In this document: piece by piece, positions 1-12,270 of the stretch | Layout: each line of letters opens with the position of its first letter | How positions within the stretch are numbered: the first letter of the stretch is position 1 | Assembly: GCA_015501595.1 (NCBI GenBank) | Contig: JADNRX010000612.1 | Coordinates: 1 to 29,515 of the forward strand | From: Hymenopellis radicata | Taxonomy: Eukaryota; Basidiomycota; Agaricomycetes; Agaricales; Physalacriaceae | Direction of reading: 5' to 3' | Length of the DNA: 29,515 nucleotides | Translations under genes and position numbers: made by a program | The notes under the pieces: model-generated | The model's database searches: none | What the model was told of the DNA's origin: nothing | Seen by the model: the letters and a program-made list of their open reading frames with translations, nothing else

Positions 1-614
1 AGACGATAACCTAGGTATCTCATCCAGTGGACGCGGCTCTGAGAAGGTATTAATAACAGGATATGTATACAACAAGTAAGAGTAGCTCACTGATTCAAAG
101 AAGCGCACTTGGAGTAAATGCGTTCGGATTAGAAGGCGGGGAACTGAGGTAGGAGGCCTACCGTAACGAACATTGTTCACATGTCTGGGAGTTAAGTCAA
201 GAGATCAAGTGACGGTAGATGGAGGTCGCTTACTGAAAGAGTCGTGATCACCCCACACGATAGGCTGCTCCCAGAAATAGCGCGTATCGTGGTAGCCAGC
301 TTGGTAAAGAGCCTTATGGCCAGTCTCGTGCGCCTCTAGACGCGATTCTACGTGTATATAGTTGAGAAGAAGGTCAGAGAAAGATAGCTGGTAGGAGGTA
401 CCGAGGGATTCTCCGGGGCCTAAGGAAGCACTGGGGGATGCAGGGGTGTGCCCTAGATTGTGCATGATTCAGTAAGGTCGGCTGGGCAGACAAGATGAAT
501 GGAATCGGAGACTTTGGAGGATAGATATCTGAGCTGACAGGCAATAGGCTTGGCGAAGGCGGTGTGCCTCAGGGAATTGCAGCGGACAAAGGTCGATATT
601 TTGTTAACGTTCAT
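1..614 (-). CDS. Thioesterase-like (hot-dog fold) protein, partial, mitochondrial-type leader
   Basis: Not complete: it leaves the window at the left edge. Proposed exons on the minus strand are 614-234, 184-162, 107-91 and 38-1. The start at 614 gives an Arg/Ser-rich, acid-poor leader ending in RYLSSKVSDS, typical of mitochondrial import. The middle reads ETGHKALYQAGYHDTRYFWE, followed by WGDHDSF, then HVNNVRY, RFFES and RVHWMRYLGYR. The order WGDHDxF-HVNN-RFFESxR is the pattern I know from fungal thioesterase-like superfamily proteins, which hydrolyse acyl-thioesters or are catalytically uncharacterised. Two of the exons are tiny (23 and 17 nt). Two single-base problems are needed to keep frame: one near 470 and one at the 184 acceptor. 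Similar indels occur across the window. An alternative in-frame ATG lies at 644. Family call moderately sure; substrate unknown. Confidence 0.68.
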
Positions 615-1485
615 GGAAGTACCGGTGACGTTGCAACGTTGCATGAACAAATTGATAATCGGCTTCAGCACCCGGTGTGATCGGACATGTCGGTTCGGAT
701 AGCCGCAATGCAAGAATGTTGGTTTTCTACTTACTTATGATCTTCATTCTTGTTGGTAGGAGGATGACATTGACAGGCATGATCTGTATTTTTCACGAGC
801 GCTGCAGGTTTCTTGGTTATCCAACAACTTATGATTTGGGCGCTATCATTCGACGATAGCGGCGATAGAATGCATTAGGACAATCACAAGGCAGTCTGTG
901 CATCCTGTGAAGGTGTGGGCGCGTCAAGCAACTGATGCGCATACTTACTGACGGCTGCTTCGGACATGTTTCGACAGATGGTGTGATCTACGGCGGATCC
1001 GGATCAGTCGTCGTCTCTGGCTTTTTGCGACACGTTGGGCGAGCAGCATTCAAGTAATAGCAGATAGGCTGCATGAGATTGCGTTCTTGTAAGGCCAGAA
1101 GCTGGTCAATTCAAGCTTGACCTAGAAGCGCGCTTGCTTCCACCCGACACGCGGAGGGCGTGAGAAGAGAAATGGCGCCATTTATTTAGTACGCGTTTGC
1201 CTTCGCGATCCTTTCTGTAAATTGATAGAGGGAGCGAAGCAAGAAGAGAATTCGCGCGTCCATAAATAGAGCGCGAGGAGCGAACACGTGACTGAGTTGC
1301 GCTTCTTTCTGGCCAAAGTGGTGCAAATAGCGCCACCGTATAAGAAGGACGCACGTCGAAAACAAGCTCCATTTCTTCTTTCCCTCCTACCTTAACCTTC
1401 TCCTCTGATCTGGTGATCGTCGAGTCTTCCACCTAATAACTCAGCCTATCTACATTCTATTCTCATTTCTAATTATCCATTCGAT
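615..1485. other. Divergent intergenic region
   Basis: This stretch separates two genes transcribed away from each other. I see no gene. The right part (about 1180-1480) is CT-rich on the plus strand near the next start and carries an A/T box (cataaatag, about 1260), which may be promoter sequence for the secreted protein. Confidence 0.5.
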
Positions 1486-3346
1486 ATGGTTTACTTGACT
1501 GCCCGTTTCGCTCTCCTCGCCGCCGCCGCCTCTCTCGCCGCTGTCAGCTCCGTCGACGCGGCGGTCATCTCGGCCCGCCATTCGTCTTCTGTCGCGTCAA
1601 AGGACGATGGCCTTCAGAAGGGCAGCCCGCTCTTGCCTCTGCCTGCTCGCGTCGCCAAGGCCAAGCACGACTCCAAGAAGGGCGGGAAGCACGACGATAA
1701 GGGCGGGAAGCATGACGCTAAGGGCGGGAAGGAGCACGAGAAGGCGCACAAGCCGGTTAGTTCCTTTTTTTCTATTGTTTTCGCCCTTTTTCTGACGCAT
1801 ATATTCAACTTTTTAGCGAATTGTCGTACTAGACGATGACCTCCCGCTTATCAAGGTTGAGGTTGGGAAGCGCGCCGCTGACCAAGCCTTCTTCGACCGC
1901 AAAGCCTACACTCGTCGCGCTCCTCACTCCGATGACAAGGTCGTTATCAACGGCAATGATGACCATGTCCGCATCCACGACAATCATCGACACCACGATG
2001 ACGACCGCGACAAGGTTGTTGTGAACGGCAACAACGAGCACGTCCATATCCATCACCGTCGCCGCCACCACCACCATGACTGGCACGACGCCTCCAAGGT
2101 CATTGTCAACGGTGATCACGACCGTGTCAACGTCCATGACCGCCGTTCGTCTCCCACAGTCCTCGTGCACAACAAACATGGCCAGTCCTTTATCGTCTCT
2201 CCCACCCATCGCGCCATTGCTCGTCGTAGCTCTGAACCCATGGAACGACGTGTCGACGAAAGTGCCCCCGCTGGAACAATTGCTCTCATGGTACGTGAAT
2301 GTATGCGTTGTATGTTTTCACAGTTTTAACATTTACTTTAGTTGACCAACGACGCTGGCGCACAAAAGAAGCTTGGATCCCTCTACATGAACACTGACAA
2401 GAAACCCTTTGAATTGGACGCGTCGGACACCAACGCTACGACTACATACATGGTGGCGGACAATACGATGGACGCCTCGCAGAACCGTAACATCAAATAC
2501 GTTCGCCTTCACTTTCCCCTCACTGATTCCGGCAACCTCACTGTCGTTGCGTGGTGCGCCACCTATGACTCTACGCCTGACGCACCCGCGCCTATGACCG
2601 TCAATCGTTGCCGCAATGACACCGAGTCGACCAATCCTAGGCAAAGTCAAACGTTCATCTACTATGTCGATACCAACGTCATCGCTCCCATGTCTGCTCC
2701 GTCGAATTCCACTTCTCGGGAGGAGGACGATACGGAGGATGCGTCTGATATCGTCGATGGAGGAGTTATGGAAAGTGCTACGAGTTTAGGCGAGAGGGAA
2801 GCGGCGCCGCAGAACGTGACTCTGGTCTTTGAGCCGAACGGCCCACAGGAGGACACGGAGAGCGCGGAAGACGAGAGTGCGACATACACGACCATCACCG
2901 AGACTCAGACTGTCACTGTCACTGCTTCCAGCACTCCTTCTGCTATGGCCGATGACGAGGAGGAGGACTCGGCTTCGTCTATGATGACCTCCAACTCTGT
3001 CCAGTCTACCTCGGCTAGCTCGGATTCTTCCGCTACGCCCTCTTCAACTTCCATAGACGCCCTCCAAGTCAAAGTCTACGGCGCGTCTTCCGCCTCATCT
3101 TCTAGCTCTTCGGAACCTACCTCGATGTCTACCGACAGCACGTCTTCTACCGACGCAGCTTCAACTTCCGTCGATGCCGAAGCAGTCGCATCTGGCATTG
3201 CCAACCCTTCTTCGGATTCCATGAGTGATCCTTCTCCTACTGTCGCCGGTGCCAGCTCAGTCGCGTCTGTCACTTCCAGAGCCGAGATGACGGCGGTTGA
3301 CACTGCCCCTTACATGTGGAAATTCAATCGTGAGATGCGGTGGTAA
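1486..3346 (+). CDS. Secreted His-rich repeat protein with Ser/Thr-rich tail
   Basis: Three exons, 1486-1755, 1817-2290 and 2342-3346, join in phase 0 to give 582 residues. Both introns are clean (gttagt...ttttag; gtacgt...ctttag). Residues 1-25 form a signal peptide (charged start, Leu/Ala core, ending SSVDA). Then come three Lys/Gly/His units (about 65-85), a region with three copies of a KVxVNGxxxxVxxH unit interspersed with His runs (about 130-198), a more ordered domain with two Cys and several N-glycosylation sequons (about 249-350), and an acidic then Ser/Thr-rich tail (about 350-570). Basic pairs (RKAYTRR, ARRSSEP, MERRVDE) could be Kex2 sites. No C-terminal hydrophobic segment, so no obvious GPI anchor. 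I do not recognise a family. Metal binding or cell-wall association is inference from composition. Confidence 0.85.
1678..1740 (+). repeat. Three tandem 21-bp coding repeats (KGGKHDx)
   Basis: Units at 1678-1698, 1699-1719 and 1720-1740 encode KGGKHDD, KGGKHDA and KGGKEHE. The first two differ at two bases; the third diverges at the end. The repeats sit just before the first intron and give a very basic, His-containing linker after the signal peptide. Confidence 0.9.
1934..2140 (+). repeat. Three degenerate His-rich protein repeats
   Basis: Copies start at 1934, 2009 and 2093 and read DKVVINGNDDHVRIHD, DKVVVNGNNEHVHIHH and SKVIVNGDHDRVNVHD. Spacing is 25 and 28 residues. The spacers are themselves His/Asp/Arg-rich (NHRHHDDDR; RRRHHHHDWHDA). 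The pattern is a short beta-type strand (KVVVNG) followed by clustered His/Asp, as expected of a repeated metal-binding or pH-sensitive unit; that role is inferred. Confidence 0.85.
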
Positions 3347-4113
3347 CGGAGGTACATATGATTTACTCGTACGTACAATTTACAGTCAATACCAAAAATT
3401 CTTTCGCTTTTTTCTGGTGTGAATATTGTCTTACTCAATGGCGTACGCGCTCAGCTGAGATCAGATGGAGGTGGAGCATCTGAGAAGCATACCATTGCCA
3501 CCTTGTCGGAACCGTCAAAATAAGGATGGCATCTACCCAAGCAGAAGATAGAAGTGGGAAACCGAGAGCAATCGCTCCTTGGCAGTCCGGTTCTATCCAT
3601 GGCGAGTTGGAGCGCGACTCTACGGTAACACATGGTAACAAGTGTGCACCGAGGACTTCAAGGCTGCGATTATTGAACCGGTATACTGCACAATGGGAGT
3701 AAACGAGGATGATCCGCGTCGCGTTATGGGAACTTTTGTGGCAGTCGGAAGAAAGAGAGTTATAGAAGCCGGTGGTAATAAATATGGAGTCCGATGTTGA
3801 GTGCACGCTGTGTGAGAGTGGGATAATACGAAGATCATTGAATGAAGCAGTGCGGCGAAGAAGGCTAGCACACTTTGAAGGTACAATGGTCATATGGCGA
3901 ATGAGTTTCTGTGTAAATATGTGGCGCCTGATCAGCCCTTTCGTACCTCTGGAGATGAAGTGGTATTCCGTGTCATTCGCATACTACCACAAGGAGAATG
4001 ACAAGTAGGCTATCGGTGCCCTTTGTGATTCAGGCCGCCTTGATCATGATCTAGCTATCGAGCGTTCTCTTAGCAAGTCCGATCTGACTTGGCATCTGTC
4101 AAGAAGCGTGCAT
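3347..4113. other. Intergenic region, no supported gene
   Basis: Lies between converging genes (secreted protein from the left, F-box-like copy from the right). Short open frames on the minus strand (3435-3893) have no recognisable motif and overlap each other in different frames. The right end (about 4040-4113) might hold a decayed tail of the F-box copy, as a Leu-rich stretch can be read in another frame. Confidence 0.4.
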
Positions 4114-5427
4114 TTACTGGAGGGAAGATTCAGCGCCTCTATAGCCGACGCCACTCCGCTCACAAATCGGGCTTCTTACTCTGAGTACGACCGCGTCCAT
4201 GGTGTGTTCCCTGTTCGTGTCCAAATCAAGCGTCGTTAACGCCATCAACCTGGACCTTCCCAGTTCGAAAAACGCATCATATACACTACGATAGCCGAGA
4301 GCAAAGTGCTGCTTCAAGTGCGTGAGGGTGCAGTGTGATGCATGAAGGAACGCAGCGAGACATTCACAGTTCTCGTGCCTATCGCAGACAGGCCCATCCG
4401 ATCGAATTACACATTCTGACAGACTGGGGAGTTGGAGAAAGTCCAGAGATTCAATTCGGACAATGATAATCCTCCGAAGGCCAGCATGTCGAATACGTTT
4501 CACGCGGCCATCTGGGACATGATCGTCCGGAGCCCTTGTAAGACCATTGGAAGCGAAGTACACTTCCACGAGGTTGGGACAGTCCACAAGAAGATAAATC
4601 CTGAAAAGTCCCACCATAATGCGTAAGGGACAATGGCATCCGCATTGTGTATCCAGCATCCCTCCCTAGAACCGTCGTTCTAGCGAGCATAGGTGCATGA
4701 AGAAATGGCTGTGCCAAAGGACGCGTAGTGCTCTGCCCCGATTGTCACTCATCATGCGGCAGCCAACCTCCTCAAGAAGAAGTAAATCGGCACTGGGCGC
4801 CGGTAGCAGCCACTGGATAGCTTCACCGACCGACGTGCCGAAAAGATGCAAATAGAGACGCCTGAATCGTCTACACTCCCGCGACAAACAGGAAAGCGAG
4901 CATCCAGGCGAAACCCGTAACTTCAGATCCAGCGCATAATCCCGGCGGGAATACGCGAGACATGCCTCTACTCGAGGAACATTCTCTTCCCTGATGGGAA
5001 GCTGCAAAACGACGCTGGACAAAACGACGCTGGACCACAGCGATGGAGTGGATATCATGACATCCCGCCAACAATAGCAGACTCCGGGGTTGACGAAAGT
5101 TGAAATAGGACGTGGGTGGCCAGGCGTTGCGTAGATGACTCTCGGGGAGCGTCGCATATGCGAATACGGATGTCACGAGGAAGGATACGCACGGGGGCAT
5201 ACATTGCACGGCGGCGTTTGATGCGTGTGCGCGATCTCGGCGTCAGCTCGCGAGAACCAGATGGAATATCTGCTCGAGGAGCGGATGCGCTCATCGAGAG
5301 CGTTCAATTCGGAGTTTTCAGTCTCGAACGCGTCGGGCGAGGGGAGAGGAGCCTCCTTCATGAATCGTAGAACATCGAAGACCTCTGAATCTGAGAAAGT
5401 ACTCGGGGATTCGACCTCGACCGACAT
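4114..5427 (-). pseudogene. Broken F-box-like gene (same family as 14378 and 16609)
   Basis: Pieces of one protein appear in successive order but in different minus-strand frames. The N-terminus (5427, MSVEVESPSTFSDSEVFDVL) matches the paralogues' S-D-x-V-W-x-x-L-R-Y-M start. The box RRRAMYAPVRILPRDIRIRI lies near 5200. CYCWRDVMISTPSLW lies near 5060, HYGGTFQDL preceded by YTMRMPLSLT near 4640, and VDCPNLVEVYF near 4560. At least four frame changes are needed, and the F-box itself seems to lose its end after RIRI. The paralogues are known-type substrate adaptors of SCF ubiquitin ligases (F-box plus Leu-rich C-terminus). A 15-bp tandem duplication adds five residues. It may be a true pseudogene, but its indel density is similar to that in CDC48 nearby, so sequencing error could account for part. 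Confidence 0.72.
5006..5035 (-). repeat. Exact 15-bp tandem duplication
   Basis: The unit aaaacgacgctggac occurs twice without change (5006-5020, 5021-5035). On the minus strand it repeats five residues (SSVVL) without shifting the frame inside the broken F-box-like gene. Confidence 0.95.
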
Positions 5428-6108
5428 ATTCCGAACAGGCTGGCACCACAGGGATGTCTAAAGAAAAAGCAAGATTTCACAGAAATAGCTCCCTGATTGC
5501 TAATTATATTAATCTAGGAGAGTTGAATTGCTATCACTGAAAAGGCTCTCTTAATGAACAAGGTATGAAAACTCACGATTTCAACTTGAACAGGTGAACG
5601 GGAGAAACCAAGTGTAGGCTAGAGGTGGGGCACGTGGACGGCCAACAGCCATCCGGATCACCGGTCCGTACTGCTTTCTAACTCTCACTTGCAATTCAAG
5701 TTCCTGCTAATGGTAGCTAAAATCCCTCATTCTCGCGCGCTGGCGACGCTTAGACATTGCTGTAATACCCCTCTTGGTGTCTCTGACTCATTGCATTGGC
5801 CAACCAACAACAGACCTCTGTCTAGATCTGTAAATGTACTTATTGCATTCAGGAAACCATATCAACAGTGAGTGGTACTCTCTAGTTTCTGTTGATCTCT
5901 AAAGGCATGTAGGCATTTTCATAGTCATATGTCCTTTGGCACCCCGCTATAATTGTTCGACTTTTAGGTGCTAAAGCGTGCGGGTGACACTGACACTGCT
6001 GACTAGCCGACGACGTCTTCCCGTGAGAGTGCTGCATAAAGATGCTGCGAGGAAGCTCGTAGAGTGACGTGCTTTCTTGCAGCTGTCTACCTAGGTTCCC
6101 TGTTGACA
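5428..6108. other. Intergenic region before the first P450
   Basis: Divergent spacer between the minus-strand F-box copy and the plus-strand P450. No gene seen. An inverted CCAAT box (attgg, near 5795) and a weak A/T box (cataaag, near 6035) lie upstream of the P450 start; both are weak promoter candidates. Confidence 0.4.
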
Positions 6109-8003
6109 ATGGAGTTGAATCTCTACCTGCCTCTCTTCGTCTTCGCAATTTGCGGTCTGCTTCTAGCAAAGTACACTCGCAGGCGGCGCTTCCTGCCGCC
6201 CGGCCCGAAAGGGTGGCCAATCATCGGAAATCTGTTTGACCTGCCTTCGCAGAAGGAGTGGTCAACATGGGCGCAGTGGAGCAAACAGTACGGTTCGTCT
6301 AAAATCAACTCTCGCATTGATGATATGTGACGTTCGTAGGCAGCAAAATCATCTCAGTTACTGTTCTCGGCCAGCCCATCGTCATCTTGAACGACTTCAA
6401 AATCGCGAAAGAACTCCTGGACGCCCGATCCGCGATGTACTCTGACCGTCCCCCGTTCCCGATGATTGAGCTCTGCGGGTGGGGAGAAGGCATCTTGCTC
6501 CTGCGCTACGGCCCGCTTCTGCGCCTCCATCGCAGACTCGTGCACAAGGTGATTGGGGAGACCCGTGTATCTCAGGTCTATCATATCCAGGAGGAGGAAA
6601 CGCGTAAATTCCTCAGGAACTTGATGAAGAGCCCAAATGATCTGCATGTGCATATACACGAGCAAGTACCCTTCGGCTCTGTGTTTACTGCGAGGATTGA
6701 CAATGTTACTAGTAACATCGCGTCGATAGTTCTTCGCATAACGTATGGCTACAATGTTGTAGGGCCCAACGATCCATTGGTTGAAAAAGTCGAAAAAGCG
6801 GTGGATGAGTTCTCTCTAGCTGGGTCGCCCGACTACCTCGTTAACAGCTTTCCTGCTCGTGAGCTTCCTAGTACCTTCTGCTTTACATGACAGGTTAGCT
6901 GACCATGCCTTACTAGTGCGACATCTACCCGCCTGGCTGCCTGGCGCCTCGTTTAAACGAACGGCCAAACTGTGGAAGCAAACTGTAGATTATATTGCAA
7001 CGCAGCCTTTTGACTGGGCGAAAGAATAGAAGGTGACTCTATGTTTCTTTTTTTGAAATGTCAGCGTGACCGATGGTACATCTTAGACCAAAGGAAATGC
7101 CCCGCCTTCGTTTGTGTCTACCCACCTTGGCGCTGGGGAGGACGAGAACGTTGTAAAATATGGCGCAATGTCGCTTTATTCAGCAGGCTCAGGCACGGTT
7201 AGTCTGATACCTGTTTTTTGCTCCTACTCATGTCCTCGAGTTGTAGACGGTCATTACCATTTACGTCTTCTTCAAGGCCATGCTGCTGTATCCTTCTGTT
7301 CAAGCGAAAGCTCAGCGCGAAATCGATACGGTCATTGGACTGGACCGGCTTCCTTTACTTGCTGACCGCCAGGCGGGAAAGCTGCCTTACATCGAAGCAG
7401 TCTTGTGCGAAGTGTTTCGGTGGCACACTGCGTTTCCCAGCGGGCTGCCTCACGCTACTTCCCAGGACGATGTCTACGAGGGACATTTAATTCCAAAGGG
7501 CGCGATTGTGCTGCCCAATTTGTGGTAAGCCTTTCATCTCCCGCTTCTGGGGCGACTGACTCGCTGAAGGCAAATGTGCCACGATCCAGACGTGTACCCG
7601 AGCCCTGAGCACTTTGACCCAGAGCGCTTTTTGGGCGCAAATGCGCAACCGGATCCGCGGGAGATTATGTTCGGGTTTGGGAGGAGAGTCTGTGTTGGTC
7701 GGTCGTTATCTTTCTTTTGGTCCGGAAGAATATGACTGACGTGGCTCTGTAGGTCGGGCTCTCACGGAAGCCTCTGTCTTTTTATCTATCGCTATGACTC
7801 TGGCCGTCTTCAATGTGTCAAAGGCAAGTTCAAAGGACGAGGTTGCTGTGTCGGTTGGGCAGTTGCCGGGGATGGTGAGGTTCGTGCGGTCCTCGTCGAT
7901 CTTGATTGAGCTTAATGACTGCAGTCAAACGGCCCCCTTTCGGTGCTCTATCGAGCCGCGCAGCGCACGAGCGCTGGAATTGCTGCGCACAGATCTAGAT
8001 TAA
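6109..8003 (+). CDS. Cytochrome P450 (copy 1) with one in-frame stop
   Basis: Microsomal-type P450, a haem mono-oxygenase expected in the ER membrane; substrate unknown. Nine exons: 6109-6292, 6340-6661, 6713-6858, 6917-7032, 7087-7197, 7247-7524, 7570-7697, 7753-7879, 7925-8003. They total 1491 nt (496 codons plus stop). An N-terminal membrane helix (about 5-20) precedes the hinge PPGPKGWPIIGN (30-41). ExxR is ECVFR-like (E348-R351, EVFR), then FDPERF (about 402-407) and the haem loop FGFGRRVCVG with Cys427. Two oddities: the codon at 7027-7029 is TAG where copy 2 has CAG (KEQM), and the I-helix motif is AGSGTT instead of AGxDTT. No frameshift is needed anywhere. Start chosen at 6109 because copy 2 starts at the same point and has an identical first-exon length. 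Possibly a recent pseudogene. Confidence 0.92.
6662..6712 (+). other. GC-AG intron in P450 copy 1
   Basis: Donor gcaagt, acceptor ttactag, 51 nt. Removal gives HIHDNIASIVLR, matching the same junction in copy 2, where the donor is gtgcgt. No GT donor in the region gives a compatible phase. The intron has no in-frame stop and is divisible by three, so retention would insert 17 residues. Confidence 0.75.
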
Positions 8004-8763
8004 AAGCCGTATATCGCTTTGGGCCTGTAATACACGATGATTTAAATTTATCAGAATATACACTGAACGGCCAGCTGCGGACAGACTTGGTGAATTGTTC
8101 TAGATGTCATCCATCATTGCAGAATCTCCCACATAATCTTTCTGTCAGAATGCGCGGCGTATTCATGACGCGTCCGATGCGACGGATGATGAGGGGAGGA
8201 GATACTGGGATTGCGGCAATCGTCGTCTCGGCCGCTTGAGGGGTTTTATGCTCAATGGAACGAGTATGCGCTAAGGCAGCTCGAGAAGGATGAACATTGT
8301 TTCCTGAAAGAGTCCTATTTTGGTTGATCAGGTTTAGATTGGTTGTACTTACTTGTACTAAGTATGATGAGTATGCGTTGGGGCTGACTGTAACGTTGGT
8401 AGAATTTACGATGTGTTTATCGACGGTACTTTAGTAACGAAGAACTGAAACAGAGAATGAACCCTTAGGAACGAGTTGACAGTCCGTCAAGCATCAAATG
8501 TGATTGCGAAACGCGTAGAATAGGCGATACTTTGTGTGCAGTGCATTACTACTTAGGTTAGATTGGAGAGAAGAGCAGAAAAGTAGCGGCCGAGTTCAAG
8601 GGTGACCCAAGAACAAGTTCACGATACTCCCCAGTTATATACTGCAGGATACCGAGAGCGCCAGGGGACACCCGGCTTAGAAAGATGGTCGAGAAACTCG
8701 GGGAAGGTGATAGAATCGTGACGCCACGTATGTGACGGATTTATCAGCATTCTGTCACGCCTT

Positions 8764-8775
8764 GGACGCGCGTCC
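8764..8775. promoter_or_regulatory. 12-bp perfect palindrome upstream of CDC48
   Basis: The sequence ggacgcgcgtcc is its own reverse complement and lies 68 bases before the CDC48 ATG. It could bind a dimeric regulator. Function is inferred only from symmetry and position. Confidence 0.4.
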
Positions 8776-8787
8776 TTCGCTAGTCTC

Positions 8788-8820
8788 TTTATAACAGCGC
8801 TGACCCTTTTACTTTATAAC
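8788..8820 (+). promoter_or_regulatory. Two TATA-like boxes (tttataac) before CDC48
   Basis: Identical tttataac octamers at 8788-8795 and 8813-8820, 25 bp apart. The upstream one is at a plausible distance from the ATG at 8843 for a short 5' leader. Confidence 0.45.
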
Positions 8821-8842
8821 CACCACCTTTTCACGACTCGAC

Positions 8843-11760
<2,918 letters not shown>

Positions 11761-12270
11761 AAGAACTGTGAAGATGATTTTTTTACCTTTGTATGTCGTA
11801 ATAGCTGGACCGATAATTTCATATTCCTTAGACTCATTCCTTGGTGTGGAGAGTAGAAAGGTGTAGATCAGTTGAAGAAGAGGGTATGTGACCAGAAGTG
11901 TGGCGCAAAATCTATAAGTTGTCATAGCGGTGAGGAGGGACATTGTAGTTTCTTCTTTTCGATATGCAAGGAGAAGAATTGGCAGTAGCTGAGCTATCGT
12001 ATAACTCTAGAGGTAGCGGAACATGTGGCGTGTTTGTTAGAACTACGACGTTTGAGGTGGAACGGTTTCCAAGACCACGACGATGGCTCATAATTGATAG
12101 CAAGGTTAAAAAGTCCGTAATAATTAAGTAGAGCAAACAATTAGCCAACATGCTTATGAAATATGGTATCACGACGTTGATATTCCTCACCAAGAACTGC
12201 CAAAAAAAATGCTACAACTCCAAGTGCAAGACCAACGTGTTCTGGAGCATCTAGAAGGAGGCAAGCGAGT
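11761..12270. other. Intergenic region between CDC48 and a convergent gene
   Basis: 3' flanks of CDC48 (+) and the secreted-protein gene (-). A minus-strand stretch can be read as a short hydrophobic segment (about 12200-12250), but no start, splice pattern or family supports a gene. Confidence 0.4.

Larger units (their letters stand above)
8004..8842. other. Intergenic region before CDC48
   Basis: No coding sequence recognised. The left part is the 3' flank of P450 copy 1. The last 100 bases hold the CDC48 promoter features listed separately. Confidence 0.5.

Noticed and set aside
1829..2209. Minus-strand open frame rich in Val/Asp opposite the His-rich repeats
   Set aside because: It mirrors the repeat codons of the secreted protein and has no independent signals.
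3435..3893. Minus-strand open frame of 152 codons in the intergenic region
   Set aside because: No family signature, overlapping alternative frames of similar quality, no promoter or splice support.
12190..12260. Possible small membrane protein read on the minus strand
   Set aside because: A hydrophobic stretch is readable, but there is no start in frame, no splice pattern, and it overlaps a T8 run in the 3' flank.
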